A stretch of 64,000 nucleotides of DNA from Paulinella micropora (GCA_019918135.1 WBZZ01005365.1:5001-69000); one strand, 5' to 3'. Positions 44,384-54,846 are shown, counted from the stretch's first letter. Notes: a model not told the origin generated them from the letters alone. Numbers and translations: made by a program.

Positions 44384-44605
44384 TCAGGGCCCGGGCCCGA
44401 ACCAGACGGTGGCCTCCTGAATGCTGGCTTCCGGGGACGGCGAGGCCGAAGCCGAGGCCGGGACCGGGGCCGGGGCCGAGGGGCTCGGGTCCGGCGTACA
44501 GTACGCCGCGACGGAGGCGCCCCCGCGGCCAGCGCCAGCCACCGCCAGCCACAACAGCAGCCGCCACAACCACACCCACAGCCACGTACCCCGGCGTCGG
44601 TGCAT
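44384..44605 (-). CDS. Small secreted Ser/Pro-rich peptide (73 aa)
   Basis: ATG at 44,605 gives MHRRRGTWLWVWLWRLLLWL, a strong signal-peptide or anchor sequence, followed by AAYCTPDPSPSAPAPVPASA and a short tail. The DPSPS style resembles the linker of the discoidin-like protein. It may be a remnant head of a larger surface protein or a true small secreted peptide. GC-rich composition makes chance openness possible. Confidence 0.3.
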   Translation of the reverse strand: MHRRRGTWLWVWLWRLLLWLAVAGAGRGGASVAAYCTPDPSPSAPAPVPASASASPSPEASIQEATVWFGPGP

Positions 44606-44985
44606 GAATAGCACGGGTAGGGACGGCAGAGCCAGGGCGCTAGGCTTTGCCAAGCTAGCAGCGCCGCCCGCGCGGCCGCACCCCCTACCTCCCCTCCGGG
44701 GGCGCGTCCCGTGCCAGGGAGAGGGGCGCCGTTCTCCCCCCGCCCTGCCCCCTCCCGGAAGGGGGAGGGGCGGCCCGGAGAGGGGGGTCCAGGAGGCTCC
44801 GGAGAGGGGGGGGCCCGGAGGAGGGAGCTCAGAGGGAGAGAGCCCCCGGCCGGCGCAGCCCCCGGAGCCTACGGACCCCGGGCTGCCGCGGCCCCCCTGG
44901 CTCACACCCACCACGCCCGCCCGCCCGCCGGGGCCCGCCGGGGCCCGGCCCAGCCAAAGGCCGGCGCAGCCGAAGGCCGGCGCAG

Positions 44986-47142
44986 TTATTGTTCCCCCTG
45001 ATTTTTGCCGCACCCCCGGACGTAGCCAGTACACTGGGCCGGCAGGTGGCTCGGCTGGATGCCTTGGTCGGGCGTGTACACACCATAGGGCTGGAAGATC
45101 CGTGCGCACGCGCCCGCCCCGGCCGAATGCAGGCTGAGGTTCCAGCTCCGGAGGTCCTGATCGAACACACAGTTGCCCATCAACATGCCACACAGGCCGC
45201 CATTTTCCCAGCCCGCCGCGGCCGACACGTCCCAGCTGCCCAGGGGCTGGTTAAAGACGCAGTTGTGCAGCGGACAAGCCAGGGCGTACGACAGGCGGGT
45301 GACCCGGCCGGTGGGCCAGCCGTCGAGGGGCTGGTTGAAGGCCCTGGCGTCCAGGAAGATCGAGTCCAGGTTCGTGGCGGACGACGTCCGCCACCCGCCC
45401 AGCGGCCGGTTGAAGCTGAAGGCGGACGCGAAGGCCCCGTGCAGGTTCGTGACACCGCTCACGTCCCAGTCCTCGACGCTGCCGTTGAAGCTGAAGGCGG
45501 CCGCGAAAGTGCTGTCCAGGCTCGCGACGCCGCTCGTGTTCCAGCCGCCGAGGTCCTGGTTGAATTGGTGGCAGTGTTCGAACAGGCTGCGCAAGCCCTG
45601 GGGGTGGGTCGCGGGCGTGAGCCACGACCAGTCCCAGTCGCGCGCGTCGCCCACAAACTCTGTCATTTGGTACAGCAGGTACTCGGGCGCCACGCCGTGC
45701 AGCGCCCGCGAGCCGGCCGTGGGGGCCAGGTACCGCAGCGCGTAGCATTCCTCCGCGGGGGCGCTGGACGAGTCGGAGCCGTCGCCCGGCAGGTACGGCC
45801 TCATCAAGAGCGGCTCGGTGCTGTCGACGGGGTGGTACAGCTGCACGTCGCCCCACGCCAGCACGTCGACGACGCACGCGCCGGTCAGGTACCACCACCC
45901 GTCCACGCGGCCGCCGAGGCGCAGCCAGTAGTCGCCGGCGCCCGCGTACCGGTGCCGGCACTGGGCGCCGCTGGCGTGGACGCAGGCGCTGGGGCGGGTG
46001 GCGTCCCCCCAGTCCACCGTGAAGTTCGGCCCGCCGCCGGCCGTGGGCGACAGCCCCAGCGTGGCGGTGGTGTTAGCGTACGACACCCGCACCAGCGCCA
46101 GCAGAGAGGAGCGCGCGCACGCCGTGGGCCAGTGCGCCGGGCCCAGCGCCGTGTACGGCGCCAGCCGGGCGCAGTCGGCCGAGCCCGCGGCGAGCGCGGG
46201 CGTCGACCAGCCGGTGAGCGCTTCCCGGAAGTCGGGGCCTAGGCCCCGGAACAGCCCCGCGAAGCGCGACAGGCTCGGCAACGACGTCCAGGCGCCGACC
46301 CCCGTGCGCGTGAGCGCCGAGCTGCCGTCGAACAGTTCGCTCACGTCCTCGAGCCGGGCGGTGTCCCAGCGCGACAGGTCCAGCGTGGCTAGTGCCGGCA
46401 GGCCCGCGAACGCGCGGCTCGCGTTGCGCAGCCGGCGCGTGTCCCAGGCGCTCGTGCCGTCCAGGCTCGCCAGCCCCGCCGAGCCCTCGAACAGGCCGAC
46501 CGCCGACTCGGCGCCCGACACGTTGAGCCCGTAGCTCGGATCCGGCAGCGGGGTGGTGAGGCCGGCGAAGCTGTAGTCCCAGGCGCGCACGAGACCCGCG
46601 TCCCGCAGCGAGGCCGGCGGGGGCACGTACGCGAGCCCGGGCGCCGCGTACAGGTGGTAGCCGCTCGTCGCGTGGAAGCGCAGCTCGCCCCACTGCACGA
46701 TGGCGTCCAGCCGCAGGCCCGCGGGCGCCGTGGCGTGCCAGGCCGGCGTCAGCGCCCAGCCGCGCACGGGGTCGGGCCCGCCGGGGTCCGCCGTCACCGT
46801 GTACGTGCCGGCCAGCGCGTACGTGTGCGCGCAGGGCGCGGCGCCGGCGTCCAGGCACGGCGTGGGGGGCGAGCCGTCCCCCCAGTCCACCGTGAACGAA
46901 GTCGGGACGGCGGCCTGGGCCTGGCGACGGCGCGCCGTCGGGGCGGCGTCCGGCCACAGCGGCCACACGAACGTGTCCTGGGCGCCCGCCGTCGTCAGCT
47001 CGAGGATGGTCACGCTGCTAGCACGCCCGGCCGCGGGGCAGCCGGGCGGCAGGCACACGAACGGGCAGTAGGCGCGGACCCCGGCCCGCCACAGGCCCCA
47101 GAGGGCCCACAGGCTCCACCAGGCTGCGCGAGCAGGGTGCAT
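44986..47142 (-). CDS. Surface protein 2: PKD domains plus BspA-like LRR, intact
   Basis: 718 residues, uninterrupted from ATG 47,142 to TAA. Signal peptide (WWSLWALWGLWRAGVRA), CPFVCLPPGCPAA, VTILELTTAGAQDTFVWPLW, ARRRQAQA, PKD 1 (FTVDWGDGSPPTPC), BspA-like repeats, PKD 2 (FTVDWGDATRPSAC...CRHRYAGAGDYWLRL), then FNGSVEDWDVSGVTNLHG-type repeats and a C-terminal CVFDQDLRSWNLS...YVRGCGK block. Same architecture as surface proteins 1 and 3 but more diverged and on the opposite strand. No membrane anchor is visible, so it is secreted or held by other means. Predicted extracellular adhesin or glycan/protein-binding coat. Confidence 0.8.
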   Translation of the reverse strand: MHPARAAWWSLWALWGLWRAGVRAYCPFVCLPPGCPAAGRASSVTILELTTAGAQDTFVWPLWPDAAPTARRRQAQAAVPTSFTVDWGDGSPPTPCLDAGAAPCAHTYALAGTYTVTADPGGPDPVRGWALTPAWHATAPAGLRLDAIVQWGELRFHATSGYHLYAAPGLAYVPPPASLRDAGLVRAWDYSFAGLTTPLPDPSYGLNVSGAESAVGLFEGSAGLASLDGTSAWDTRRLRNASRAFAGLPALATLDLSRWDTARLEDVSELFDGSSALTRTGVGAWTSLPSLSRFAGLFRGLGPDFREALTGWSTPALAAGSADCARLAPYTALGPAHWPTACARSSLLALVRVSYANTTATLGLSPTAGGGPNFTVDWGDATRPSACVHASGAQCRHRYAGAGDYWLRLGGRVDGWWYLTGACVVDVLAWGDVQLYHPVDSTEPLLMRPYLPGDGSDSSSAPAEECYALRYLAPTAGSRALHGVAPEYLLYQMTEFVGDARDWDWSWLTPATHPQGLRSLFEHCHQFNQDLGGWNTSGVASLDSTFAAAFSFNGSVEDWDVSGVTNLHGAFASAFSFNRPLGGWRTSSATNLDSIFLDARAFNQPLDGWPTGRVTRLSYALACPLHNCVFNQPLGSWDVSAAAGWENGGLCGMLMGNCVFDQDLRSWNLSLHSAGAGACARIFQPYGVYTPDQGIQPSHLPAQCTGYVRGCGKNQGEQ

Positions 47143-47380
47143 AGCCAGCCAGCTGTCACCCGCGGAGGAGGCTAGCGGGGGAGGTGGCTACTGGTGGCTT
47201 TGGGAACAACAGACCCCCGGGGGCGGCGGGCAGACGCCCCTTGCTCTCCCCCCCCCCCTCCCTACCCCCGCCGCCGCGTGCCCCCCTGCCCTGCTCTCCC
47301 CCGGCCGGCACGGGGAGGGTGGCCGCGCGCGCCAGCAGCCAAGCGGCCTGGCCGGCCGGGTGGCACAGGAGGCCCTCGCG
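47143..47380. other. Spacer upstream of surface gene 2
   Basis: C-rich runs near 47,240-47,275 and no gene. It leads into the first copy of the long direct repeat. Confidence 0.4.
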
Positions 47381-48350
47381 AAGGGGCCGGGTGGCTCAGC
47401 CGGCCGGGGTTGTCTGGTCGGGGGTGGCACAGAGGTCCCCCCTCTGCCTGCCAAGTGGCACGGCTGGCCTGACTGGCCGGGTCGGGGGTGGCACTGACGG
47501 CCCCCCGCCCTGCCGGCCGGGTGGCACAGCCGGCCGCGGCTTTTGCGGGTCTGGGTGGCACCGGTCGCCGGATCTCTGAGGGGCAAAGGTACTCGTTTGG
47601 CCGGACCCTCTGCTTGCCTTTTTTTTCTCCCCTCCCTCTCCCCTCTCCCCTCTCCCTTCTCCCTTCTCCCCTCTCCCCTCCCGCGGCCGAACATTGTGCA
47701 GGCCCCGCCCAGGCTTTTTATGCAATGTGGCGGTCCGGTGGCCAGTGCCACCGGTAGCTTTTGGGCCCGGCCGCAGGACCAGACGAATTTTCTTTGCCCG
47801 AACCACCAAAAAATCCCGTGGGGCGTAAGTGTCCAAGTAGCGAGAATCGCACTGGTGGTTCGAGGCCTCGGGGGGGGTGCCACCCCAGACGTAAATTCAG
47901 GCACTGCCCCTACAAGACTAAAAAAACACCGCTATTTACGGGTAAAAAAGGGAAAAGTTAAATTAGTGATTGGTTGTCGATAGGCAGGACTGGCTCCGAT
48001 GCCGTTTTGCACCCGGGTGGCACCCGTAACCCTCCGGCGAGGTCAGGCCGGGTTTGGACCCACCAGGGCGATTCTCGCTATTAGGACACTTACGCCCGCC
48101 GGCCTTAGTTTTCCGGGTAGTACGGGAAATTTCCCCTGGTTCTGCGGTCATCACAGAAAAAGCAGTCGGTGGCACCGGGCACCGGAGCAGTGTTGGACAG
48201 AAAGACCCGGGGGGGGGCTGCACAATGTTCGGCCGCGGGGAGGGAGAGGGAGAAGGGAGAAGGGAAGGGAGAAGGGAGAGGGGAGAGGGGAGGGGGGGGA
48301 GAAAAAGGCAGTCGACCGTATCCGGCCAAACGAATCTAGCCACCCGAGCG
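47381..48350. repeat. Long direct repeat copy 1, containing a foldback element
   Basis: About 970 bp nearly identical to 51,249-52,220. The first 210 bp are GGTGGCAC/CCGGCCGGG-type short repeats. The remainder (about 47,594-48,343) is an imperfect inverted repeat with arms of about 390 bp: TCGTTTGGCCGG at the left end matches CCGGCCAAACGA at the right, and CCGCGGCCGAACATTGTGCA matches its reverse complement at 48,218, as does CGTAAGTGTCC against GGACACTTACG. The central loop of about 170 bp is less GC-rich. No coding seen. Confidence 0.85.
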
Positions 48351-48364
48351 GGAGGGCCTGGCGT

Positions 48365-48510
48365 CTCATGCCACCCGTCCGGAAAAGCAGCGCCTTTCCT
48401 GCCACCCGGCCGGAAAAGCAGCCTTTCTGCCACCCGGCCGGAAAAGCACGCCTTTCTTGCCACCCGACCGAAGCAGCGCCTTTCTTGCCACCCGGCCGAG
48501 AAAGCAGGGC
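48365..48510. repeat. About 30-bp tandem repeat TGCCACCCGGCCGGAAAAGC
   Basis: Five to six units, each TGCCACCCGnCCG followed by AAAGCAG and CCTTTC. The GTGCCACC/GGTGGCAC core recurs on both strands across 47.3-52.4 kb. Confidence 0.8.
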
Positions 48511-48589
48511 CTCTCGTGTTCCCGGGGAGGGGGGGCGACTCTTCCGGCCGCCCGGACCTCACCACCGCGTTAGCAAACTCCCCCCCCCC

Positions 48590-48720
48590 CTGAGTTTTAG
48601 CACCGCGTTGGGCAAAAAAGCACCCCCTCTCTACCCTAGGTTTTAGCACAGCCTTGAGCAAAAAAGCACCCCTCCCCCATCCCTACCCTAGGTTTCAGCC
48701 CCGCGTTTGGCAAGAGGGCG
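48590..48720. repeat. About 45-bp tandem repeat TTTTAGCACCGCGTTGGGCA
   Basis: Three diverged copies of TAGGTTTTAGCACNGCNTTGNGCAAAAAAGCACCCC upstream of surface gene 3. Purpose unknown; a regulatory array is possible. Confidence 0.7.
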
Positions 48721-48888
48721 CGTCGGTGCCAGGGAGGGGCGCAGTGCGGGGGGGGGGCGGGAGGTGGAAGAGGCGTCCCCCTGGGCTTCTCTCCCTGCCG
48801 CGCCACGCCGGCGGTAGGGGGGACGCCGTCTTCCTCACCCCCCCCCCCCCCCCCCCGCATTTGCTAAACCACCCGCCCCGAGCTACAG

Positions 48889-51113
48889 ATGCACCCCGCC
48901 TCCGCCCGCCAACCGTGGCGCCCGTGGCCCCTCCTCCTGCTGTGCGGGTGGCTGCGGGCCGCCGGCGCCGGGTGCCCGTACCCGCTCCAGTGCCCGACCC
49001 AAGAGGAGGCGTGCCCCTCGGTCGTGTGCCCCGGCGGCGTCACGATCCTCGAGCTGACGACGGCGGCCCCGCAGGACACGTTCGTGTGGCCCCTGTGGCC
49101 GCCCACCGCCCCGAGTGCGCGCCGCCGTCGGCAGGCGCAGGCCACCGTCCCGACGTCGTTCACGGTGGACTGGGGGGACGGCTCGCCCCCCACGCCGTGC
49201 CTGGACGCCGGCGCCGCGCCGTGCGCGCACACGTACGCTGCTCCCGGCACGTACACGGTGACGGCGGACCCCGGCGGACGCTACCCCGTGCGCGGCTGGG
49301 CGCTGACGCCCGCGTGGCACGCTACGGCGCCCGCGGGCCTGCGGCTGGACGCCATCGTGCAGTGGGGAGAGCTGCGCTTCCACGCGACGAGCGGCTATCA
49401 CTTGTACGCGGCGCCGGGGCTCGCGTACGTGCCGCCGCTGAACTCGCTGCCGGACACGGGGCTCGTGCGCGTCTGGGACTACAGCTTCGCCCACCTCACA
49501 TCCGACCTGGGCTGCGACACGAGCTACGGGCTCAACGTGTCGGGCGCCGAGTCCGCGGTAGGCGTCTTCGAGGGCTCCACCGGCGTGGCTCGGCCGCACG
49601 GAGCTAGCCGGTGGGACACGCGCCGCTTGCGCAACGCCAGCCGCGCGTTCGCGGGCCTGCCGGCACTAGCCACGCTGGACCTGTCGCGCTGGGACATCGC
49701 CCTGCTCGAGGATGTCACTGAGATGTTTGCGGGCGGCTCGGCGCTCACGCGCACGGGGGTCGGCGGCTGGACGTCGTTGCCGAGCCTGTCGCGCTTCTCT
49801 GAGCTGTTCCGGGGCGTCTCGCCGGACTTCCGGGAGGCGCTCACCGCCTGGACGACGCCGGCGCTCGCCCCCGGCTCGGTGGACTGCACGCAGCTGGCGC
49901 CGTACACGGCGCTGGACCCGACGCGCTGGCCCGCCGCGTGCTCACGCTCGCTGTTCTCTGCGCTCGTGCGCACGACCTACCCTAGCGCCACGCCGCGCTG
50001 ACGCTCGCGCCCACGGCCGGCCCGGGCGCGAACTTCACGGTGGACTGGGGGGACGGGTCGGCGCCCGGCTCGTGCGCGCACGCCGGCGGCGCCGTCTGCA
50101 CGCACGTGTACGCCAGCGCAGGCGACTACTGGCTGCGGCTCAGCGGCCGCGTGGACGGGCTGAGGTACGTAGAGGGCGCCTGGATAGTGGACGTGGTGGC
50201 GTGGGGCGACGTGCAGCTGTACCACCCCGTCGGCAGCACGACCCCGCTGTTCGCGCGGACAGTAGGGGGGTCTCCGTTGCGTTACCTGGCGCCGACGGCC
50301 GGCTCGCGGGCCCTGCAAGGCGTGGCGCCCGAGTACCTGCTGCGCTCGATGAGCGAGTTCGTGGGCGACGCGCGCGACTGGGACTGGTCGTGGCTCACCC
50401 CCGCCACGCACCCCAACGGCTTCCGCTCTCTGTTCGAAGGCTGCACCAAGTTCAACCAGGACCTCGGCGGCTGGAACACAAGCGGCGTGGCTAGCTTGTG
50501 GTCTACCTTCAGCCAGGCGACGGCCTTCAACGGCAGCCTCGAGAGCTGGGATACTAGACGGGTCACGAACCTAATTCAAACCTTCTTCAGGGCCCGGGCC
50601 TTCAACCGACCGCTCGGCGCCTGGGATGTCCACCAGGTCACCGTCATGGCCAAGACGTTTGGGGAGGCCTGGGCTTTCAACCAGCCGCTGGGCGCGTGGA
50701 ACACTACCTCCGTCACTACCATGTCTGCCGTCTTTAACAACGCTAGGGCATTCAACCAGAACATCAATAGCTGGCAAACTAGCAGAGTCACTGACCTGCG
50801 CGACGCGTTTGGTTGTGACTACAACATGTGCGCGTTCAACCAGCCCCTGGGCAGCTGGGACGTGTCGACCGCCGCCGGAACCGACGGCGGAGTAGGAGGA
50901 ATGGACGCCATGTTTAGTGGTAATTGTGCTTTTGACCAGGACATCACAGTCTGGAACCTAGCTTCGCACCCAAACGGTGCAGGGGCGTGCGAAGCCATCT
51001 TCCAAGCTTATGGTAGGGGTTTGGAAGGCACCGGTATCCAGCCGAGCAACCTGCCGGGGCTGTGTACGGGCTACATCCGCGCGTGCGGTAAGCAGTTCGG
51101 CTCGCTCGGCTGA
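48889..51113 (+). CDS. Surface protein 3: PKD domains plus BspA-like LRR, one frame change
   Basis: Close sister of surface protein 1: the first 50 residues (RQPWRPWPLLLLCGWLRAAG, CPYPLQCPTQEEACPSVVC) and the 5' leader are nearly identical. Order: signal peptide, PKD 1 (FTVDWGDGSPPTPC), BspA repeats, PKD 2 (VDWGDGSAPGSC...CTHVYASAGDYWLRL), then FNRPLGAWDVHQVTVMAKTF-type repeats and CAFDQDITVWNL...YIRACGKQ, ending in TGA. The two halves lie in different frames, so there is about one break in the middle of the gene. Flanked by the 970-bp direct repeats on both sides, which suggests it was inserted or amplified together with them. Confidence 0.75.
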
Positions 51114-51248
51114 GGGTGGTGAGCTGCCAGGGCTGCGTGCACCGAGGAGGCAGGAAGAGTGCCTAGGCGTAGTCAAACTAAAAAGGAGATTTTGGTACAG
51201 ACTGACTGGGGTCACTGCACAGCCACCGACCGGCGCTCGGGGGGGACG
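51114..51248. other. 3' flank of surface gene 3
   Basis: Short, unique, less GC-rich. No clear poly-A signal is seen before the repeat starts. Confidence 0.4.
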
Positions 51249-52220
51249 AAGGGGCCGGGTGGCTCAGCCGGCCGGGGTTGTCTGGTCGGGGGTGGCACAG
51301 AGGTCCCCCCTCTGCCGGCCAAGTGGCACGGCTGGCCTGACTGGCCGGGTCGGGGATGGCACTGACGGCCCCCCGCCCTGCCGGCCGGGTGGCACAGCCG
51401 GCCGCGGCTTTTGCGGGTCTGGGTGGCACCGGTCGCCGGATCTCTGAGGGGCAAAGGTACTCGTTTGGCCGGACCCTCTGCTTGCCTTTTTTTTCTCCCC
51501 TCCCCTCTCCCCTCTCCCCTCTCCCTTCTCCCTTCTCCCTCTCCCCTCCCGCGGCCGAACATTGTGCAGGCCCCGCCCAGGCTTTTTATGCAATGTGGCG
51601 GTCCGGTGGCCAGTGCCACCGGTAGCTTTTGGGCCCGGCCGCAGGACCAGACGAATTTTCTTTGCCCGACCCCAAAAAAATCCCGTGGGCGTAAGTGTCC
51701 AAGTAGCGAGAATCGCACTTGTGGTTCGAGGCCTCGGAAGGGGGTGCCCCCCCAGACGTGTCAATTCAGGCACTGCCCCTACAAGACAAAAAACACCGTT
51801 ATTTACGGGTAAAAAAGGAAAAAGTTAAATTAGTGACTGGCTGTCGATAGGCAGGACTGACTCCGATGCCATTTTGTACCCGGGTGGCACCCGTAACCCT
51901 CCGGCGAGGTCAGGCCGGGCTTGGACCCACCAGGGCGATTCTTGCTATTAGGACACTTACGCCCCGCCGGCCTTAGTTTTCCGGGTAGTACGGGAAATTC
52001 CCCCTGGTTCTGCGGTCATCACAGAAAAGCAGTCGGTGGCACCGGGCACCGGAGCAGTGTTGGACAGAAAAGCCTGGGGGGGGCTGCACAATGTTGGGCC
52101 GCGGGGAGGGAGAAGGGAGAAGGGAGAAGGGAAGGGAGAAGGGAGAGGGGGGGAGGGAGGGGGGGGAGAAAAAGGCAGTCGACCGTATCCGGCCAAACAA
52201 ATCTAGCCACCCGACCGGGA
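51249..52220. repeat. Long direct repeat copy 2, containing a foldback element
   Basis: Second copy of the 970-bp unit at 47,381, same orientation, differing by scattered substitutions and homopolymer lengths. It carries the same pair of about 390-bp inverted arms (TCGTTTGGCCGG about 51,461 to CCGGCCAAACAA about 52,200). Confidence 0.85.
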
Positions 52221-52636
52221 GAAGCCCGGTCACCCCTGCCACACCACCACTCCCGGCGTGACAGTCGGTCGGCGGGCCACCTCATCCTGTCTACCGGCCG
52301 GTGGCGCCACCAACTTCCTTGACCTGGCTGGGCAGTGCCACCGGCCGTGATGGCTCGGCCGGGGAGTGCCACCCGAGGAGGCTCGCCGTTCCGTCGGCAT
52401 GCCCGCCGGCAGCACCTGGCCCAGCCAGGCCCAAGCCCAACAGGAAGGGGGGGAGAATCTAAATTTTAATCAGGCGCCAAGCAGGAGGCCTGGCTTTTTA
52501 CGGGCACTAGCGTAGCTTCTTCCAGCCTGCAAGCGTACTCTGCCTGTCTTGGCCAGCCGCTCAGCAGCCGGGCGCCGGAGCGCTGCAGGTTCGCACGCTG
52601 TCCGGCGTGGGGGGCGCACGTGCTCCCGGGGGGGGG
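52221..52636. other. Spacer with GGTGGCAC-type motifs and minus-strand ATTAAA
   Basis: Contains further GTGCCACC motifs (about 52,330-52,375) and, on the minus strand, ATTAAA at about 52,470-52,465, a candidate poly-A signal for the gene ending at 52,637. Confidence 0.45.
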
Positions 52637-53380
52637 AGCTAGGGCCCCGGGCCGGCGAGCTTGATCTCTGTGGCCGCCCGCGCCGCTACGTGCGCGGGCA
52701 GGAGCTGGATGATCGCGCCGGCGGCCGCTAGCTTCGCTTGCACGTCCTGGCTCTTGGTGAGGTGTAGCTGCTGCAGGCACAAGGCCTCGGCCAGGAGGGT
52801 ATGCAGCCGCACGAGGTGGTGCAAAGTGTCGCTGTGGCCAAAGTGCGAGATCTCGATGTAGGGTGTGACCTCGCGCTTGCGGGCGATCGCGCTGGACAGC
52901 TGCGCGCAGCTCTGGATGAGCAAGGACTGCGCCTCCTGCAGCAGCTTCCAGTCACCGATGTCGTGGCCCCGGCCGCTGCCGGCGGGCTCGGGGCCGGGCG
53001 GCGGCTGCTCGGGCGCGGGGGTCGACCCCGCGGGCGCTGCGGCGGCGGAGGTCGGCCCCGCGGGTGCCGGGGCGGCGGCGGCAGAGGTCGGCTCCGCGGG
53101 TGCCGCGGGTGCCGGGGCCGGCGGAGGTCGGCTCCGCGGGTGCCGCGGCTGTCGAGGCCTCGGCGGAGGTCGGCTCCGCGGGTGCCGCGGGTGCCGGGGC
53201 GGCGGCGGCGGAGGCCGGCTCCGCGGGCGCCGTCCCTGCGCCGGGGGCCTCCGTGCCAGTCTTCTGTCGTTTGGGGTCCAGTGTCTCCCCGCCCCAGGGA
53301 TCCTCCAGTGGAGGGGTACGACCGTGCCTTCTCTTCCGTGGCGCCTTCCTGCTCGGGGCGGGAGGGCTAGGCGCTTCCAT
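52637..53380 (-). CDS. Small protein A: Pro/Ala-rich head plus helical domain
   Basis: ATG at 53,380: MEAPSPPAPSRKAPRKRRHG, then DPKRQKTGTEAPGAG, a nuclear-localisation-like head, and an Ala/Pro repeat tract (APAEPTSA units from GC-rich 30-40-bp DNA repeats). The C-terminal helical domain reads DWKLLQEAQSLLIQSCAQLS and LVRLHTLLAEALCLQQLHLT. The head and the helical part lie in different frames, with about one break within the repeat. Similar layout to proteins B and C below. Family unknown. Confidence 0.45.
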
Positions 53381-53727
53381 CTCTGTGCCTGCCGACAGAT
53401 GTGCTGCCTACCCCTCCCTGTCGCTGGGCGCACACGCAGGGGGGAGCAGGCGCCCCCCCCGGGCGGCCGTCGCGAGGGGGGGGAAGGGGGGGGGGGGCCG
53501 CCTGCTCCCCCCGCTCGCCCCGGGGCCTGCCGGCCCCGGGCACGCGGCCGGCCCATGGCAGGCACGCAGAGGGGGGTGCGGGGGGCGACTCTTTCCTCCC
53601 TCCCCGGGGCACGCCCCGAAGGGGGGGGGGGGGAATCGCGCGTGCGCCCCTGGTGGAGGGCGGGGGGGCGCGCCTTCCCCGCGGGGCGCGGGACCAGCCC
53701 CTCGGCCTCCTCACAACCTGACCCGGC

Positions 53728-54846
53728 ATGGCTTCCACTACCGAACCCGGCGCCGGCTGGACGACCCGCACCGGGCTTCGTCCTCGGAAGCCGCTGCAGA
53801 CCGCCGCGGCCCTCAGGCCCGCACCAACCCAGTGGGAGTCTGCGCGCTCTCTGGCAGCCATCTGGCGGTTTGGGCTCACCGCCACCGTCTTGGTCGCCGA
53901 GGGCTGTCGTGTGTGCCTGTGGATCCGTTACCAGCGGCGCCACGAGGCGGCGCAGCCGGCGGAGGAGGACGACACGGGCGACGACGGGGCCGGGCCGGGC
54001 CCGGCGGAGGAGGACGACGCGGGCGACGACGGGGCCGGGCCGGGCCCGGCGGCGGAGGAGGACGACGCGGGCGACGATGGGGCCGGGCCGGGCCCGGCGG
54101 AGGAGGACGACGCGGGCGACGACGCCTCGGGTGAAGATGACAGTGCAGAACCGGTTCCGGCGGAGGAAGCCTCCGGTGACGACTGCGCAGAACAGGCTGA
54201 CGACGACGCTGAGCCCGACCATGCGCTGGACCGCTGCCGGCTGTCCGTGCTGCCCCGTGCCGTCCGCACTGCCTCCTGGCTCCTGTCGCTGGCCCGCCGC
54301 CCACAGGCGTCCTGGTTCGAGGCCCTGTTCGATCAGCGGTCAGCTGCCGCCACGTGCACCCCGCTCCAGGGGCACCCGCAACAGCGCAACAAGCGGGGCG
54401 AGGCCAAGTTCTTGCTGTACACCACGGTTCCCCACGCAGGGGAGGACGACGAGGTCACCGTGTCCTACTCGTGTGAATTTCTCCTGCACGTACCCACGGG
54501 GGCGCAAGAGCCCGCGCCGCTCGTGGGGGCAGAGGTTGACGTAGAGACGCTCTTGCTCACCCAGCTCGCGCAGATCCGGCCCTGCTACGACCTGTTGCTG
54601 GCCGCGGCCCACCAGGAGGGGATGAGCGCTTCTCGGGTGCTCCACCAGCTGCTGCCGGAGGCTGGCTGGGACCTGGCGCGCAGGCGGCGGGACGGGGTGC
54701 GGCTCTTTGTGCATGATCGCTACGGGGCCAGACACGTCAGCCGCCCGAGTGTCCCGCGCCCAGACGAGGAAGCAGCGGCCTCCGCGGCGGCCGGCCCTGC
54801 TGGCGAGCACTCGCCCGTCCGCGGCGCTGAGTCGCCGCGGCGCTGA
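53728..54846 (+). CDS. Acidic-repeat protein with C-terminal helical domain
   Basis: 372 residues, intact, ATG to TGA. The N-terminal part holds a short hydrophobic stretch (TATVLVAEGCRVCLWI). Four copies of a 45-48-bp repeat then encode AEEDDAGDDGAGPGP (residues about 75-140). The C-terminal domain is ordered: GEAKFLLYTTVPHAGEDDEV, VSYSCEFLLHVP, VDVETLLLTQLAQIRPCYDL and RRRRDGVRLFVHDRYGARHV. Family unknown. The tail is encoded by three CGCGGCGCTGAGTCGC repeats (about 54,820-54,880). AATAAA at 55,099. Confidence 0.6.
   Translation: MASTTEPGAGWTTRTGLRPRKPLQTAAALRPAPTQWESARSLAAIWRFGLTATVLVAEGCRVCLWIRYQRRHEAAQPAEEDDTGDDGAGPGPAEEDDAGDDGAGPGPAAEEDDAGDDGAGPGPAEEDDAGDDASGEDDSAEPVPAEEASGDDCAEQADDDAEPDHALDRCRLSVLPRAVRTASWLLSLARRPQASWFEALFDQRSAAATCTPLQGHPQQRNKRGEAKFLLYTTVPHAGEDDEVTVSYSCEFLLHVPTGAQEPAPLVGAEVDVETLLLTQLAQIRPCYDLLLAAAHQEGMSASRVLHQLLPEAGWDLARRRRDGVRLFVHDRYGARHVSRPSVPRPDEEAAASAAAGPAGEHSPVRGAESPRR
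53955..54125 (+). repeat. In-frame acidic repeat, about 45-48 bp, four copies
   Basis: GCGGAGGAGGACGACGCGGG-type units, near-identical, in frame within the acidic-repeat gene. Likely variable in copy number. Confidence 0.85.

Noticed and set aside
47381-52220. The two 970-bp direct repeats as LTRs of a retroelement
   Set aside because: No TG...CA ends, no primer-binding site or pol gene between them, and the unit is internally palindromic, unlike an LTR.
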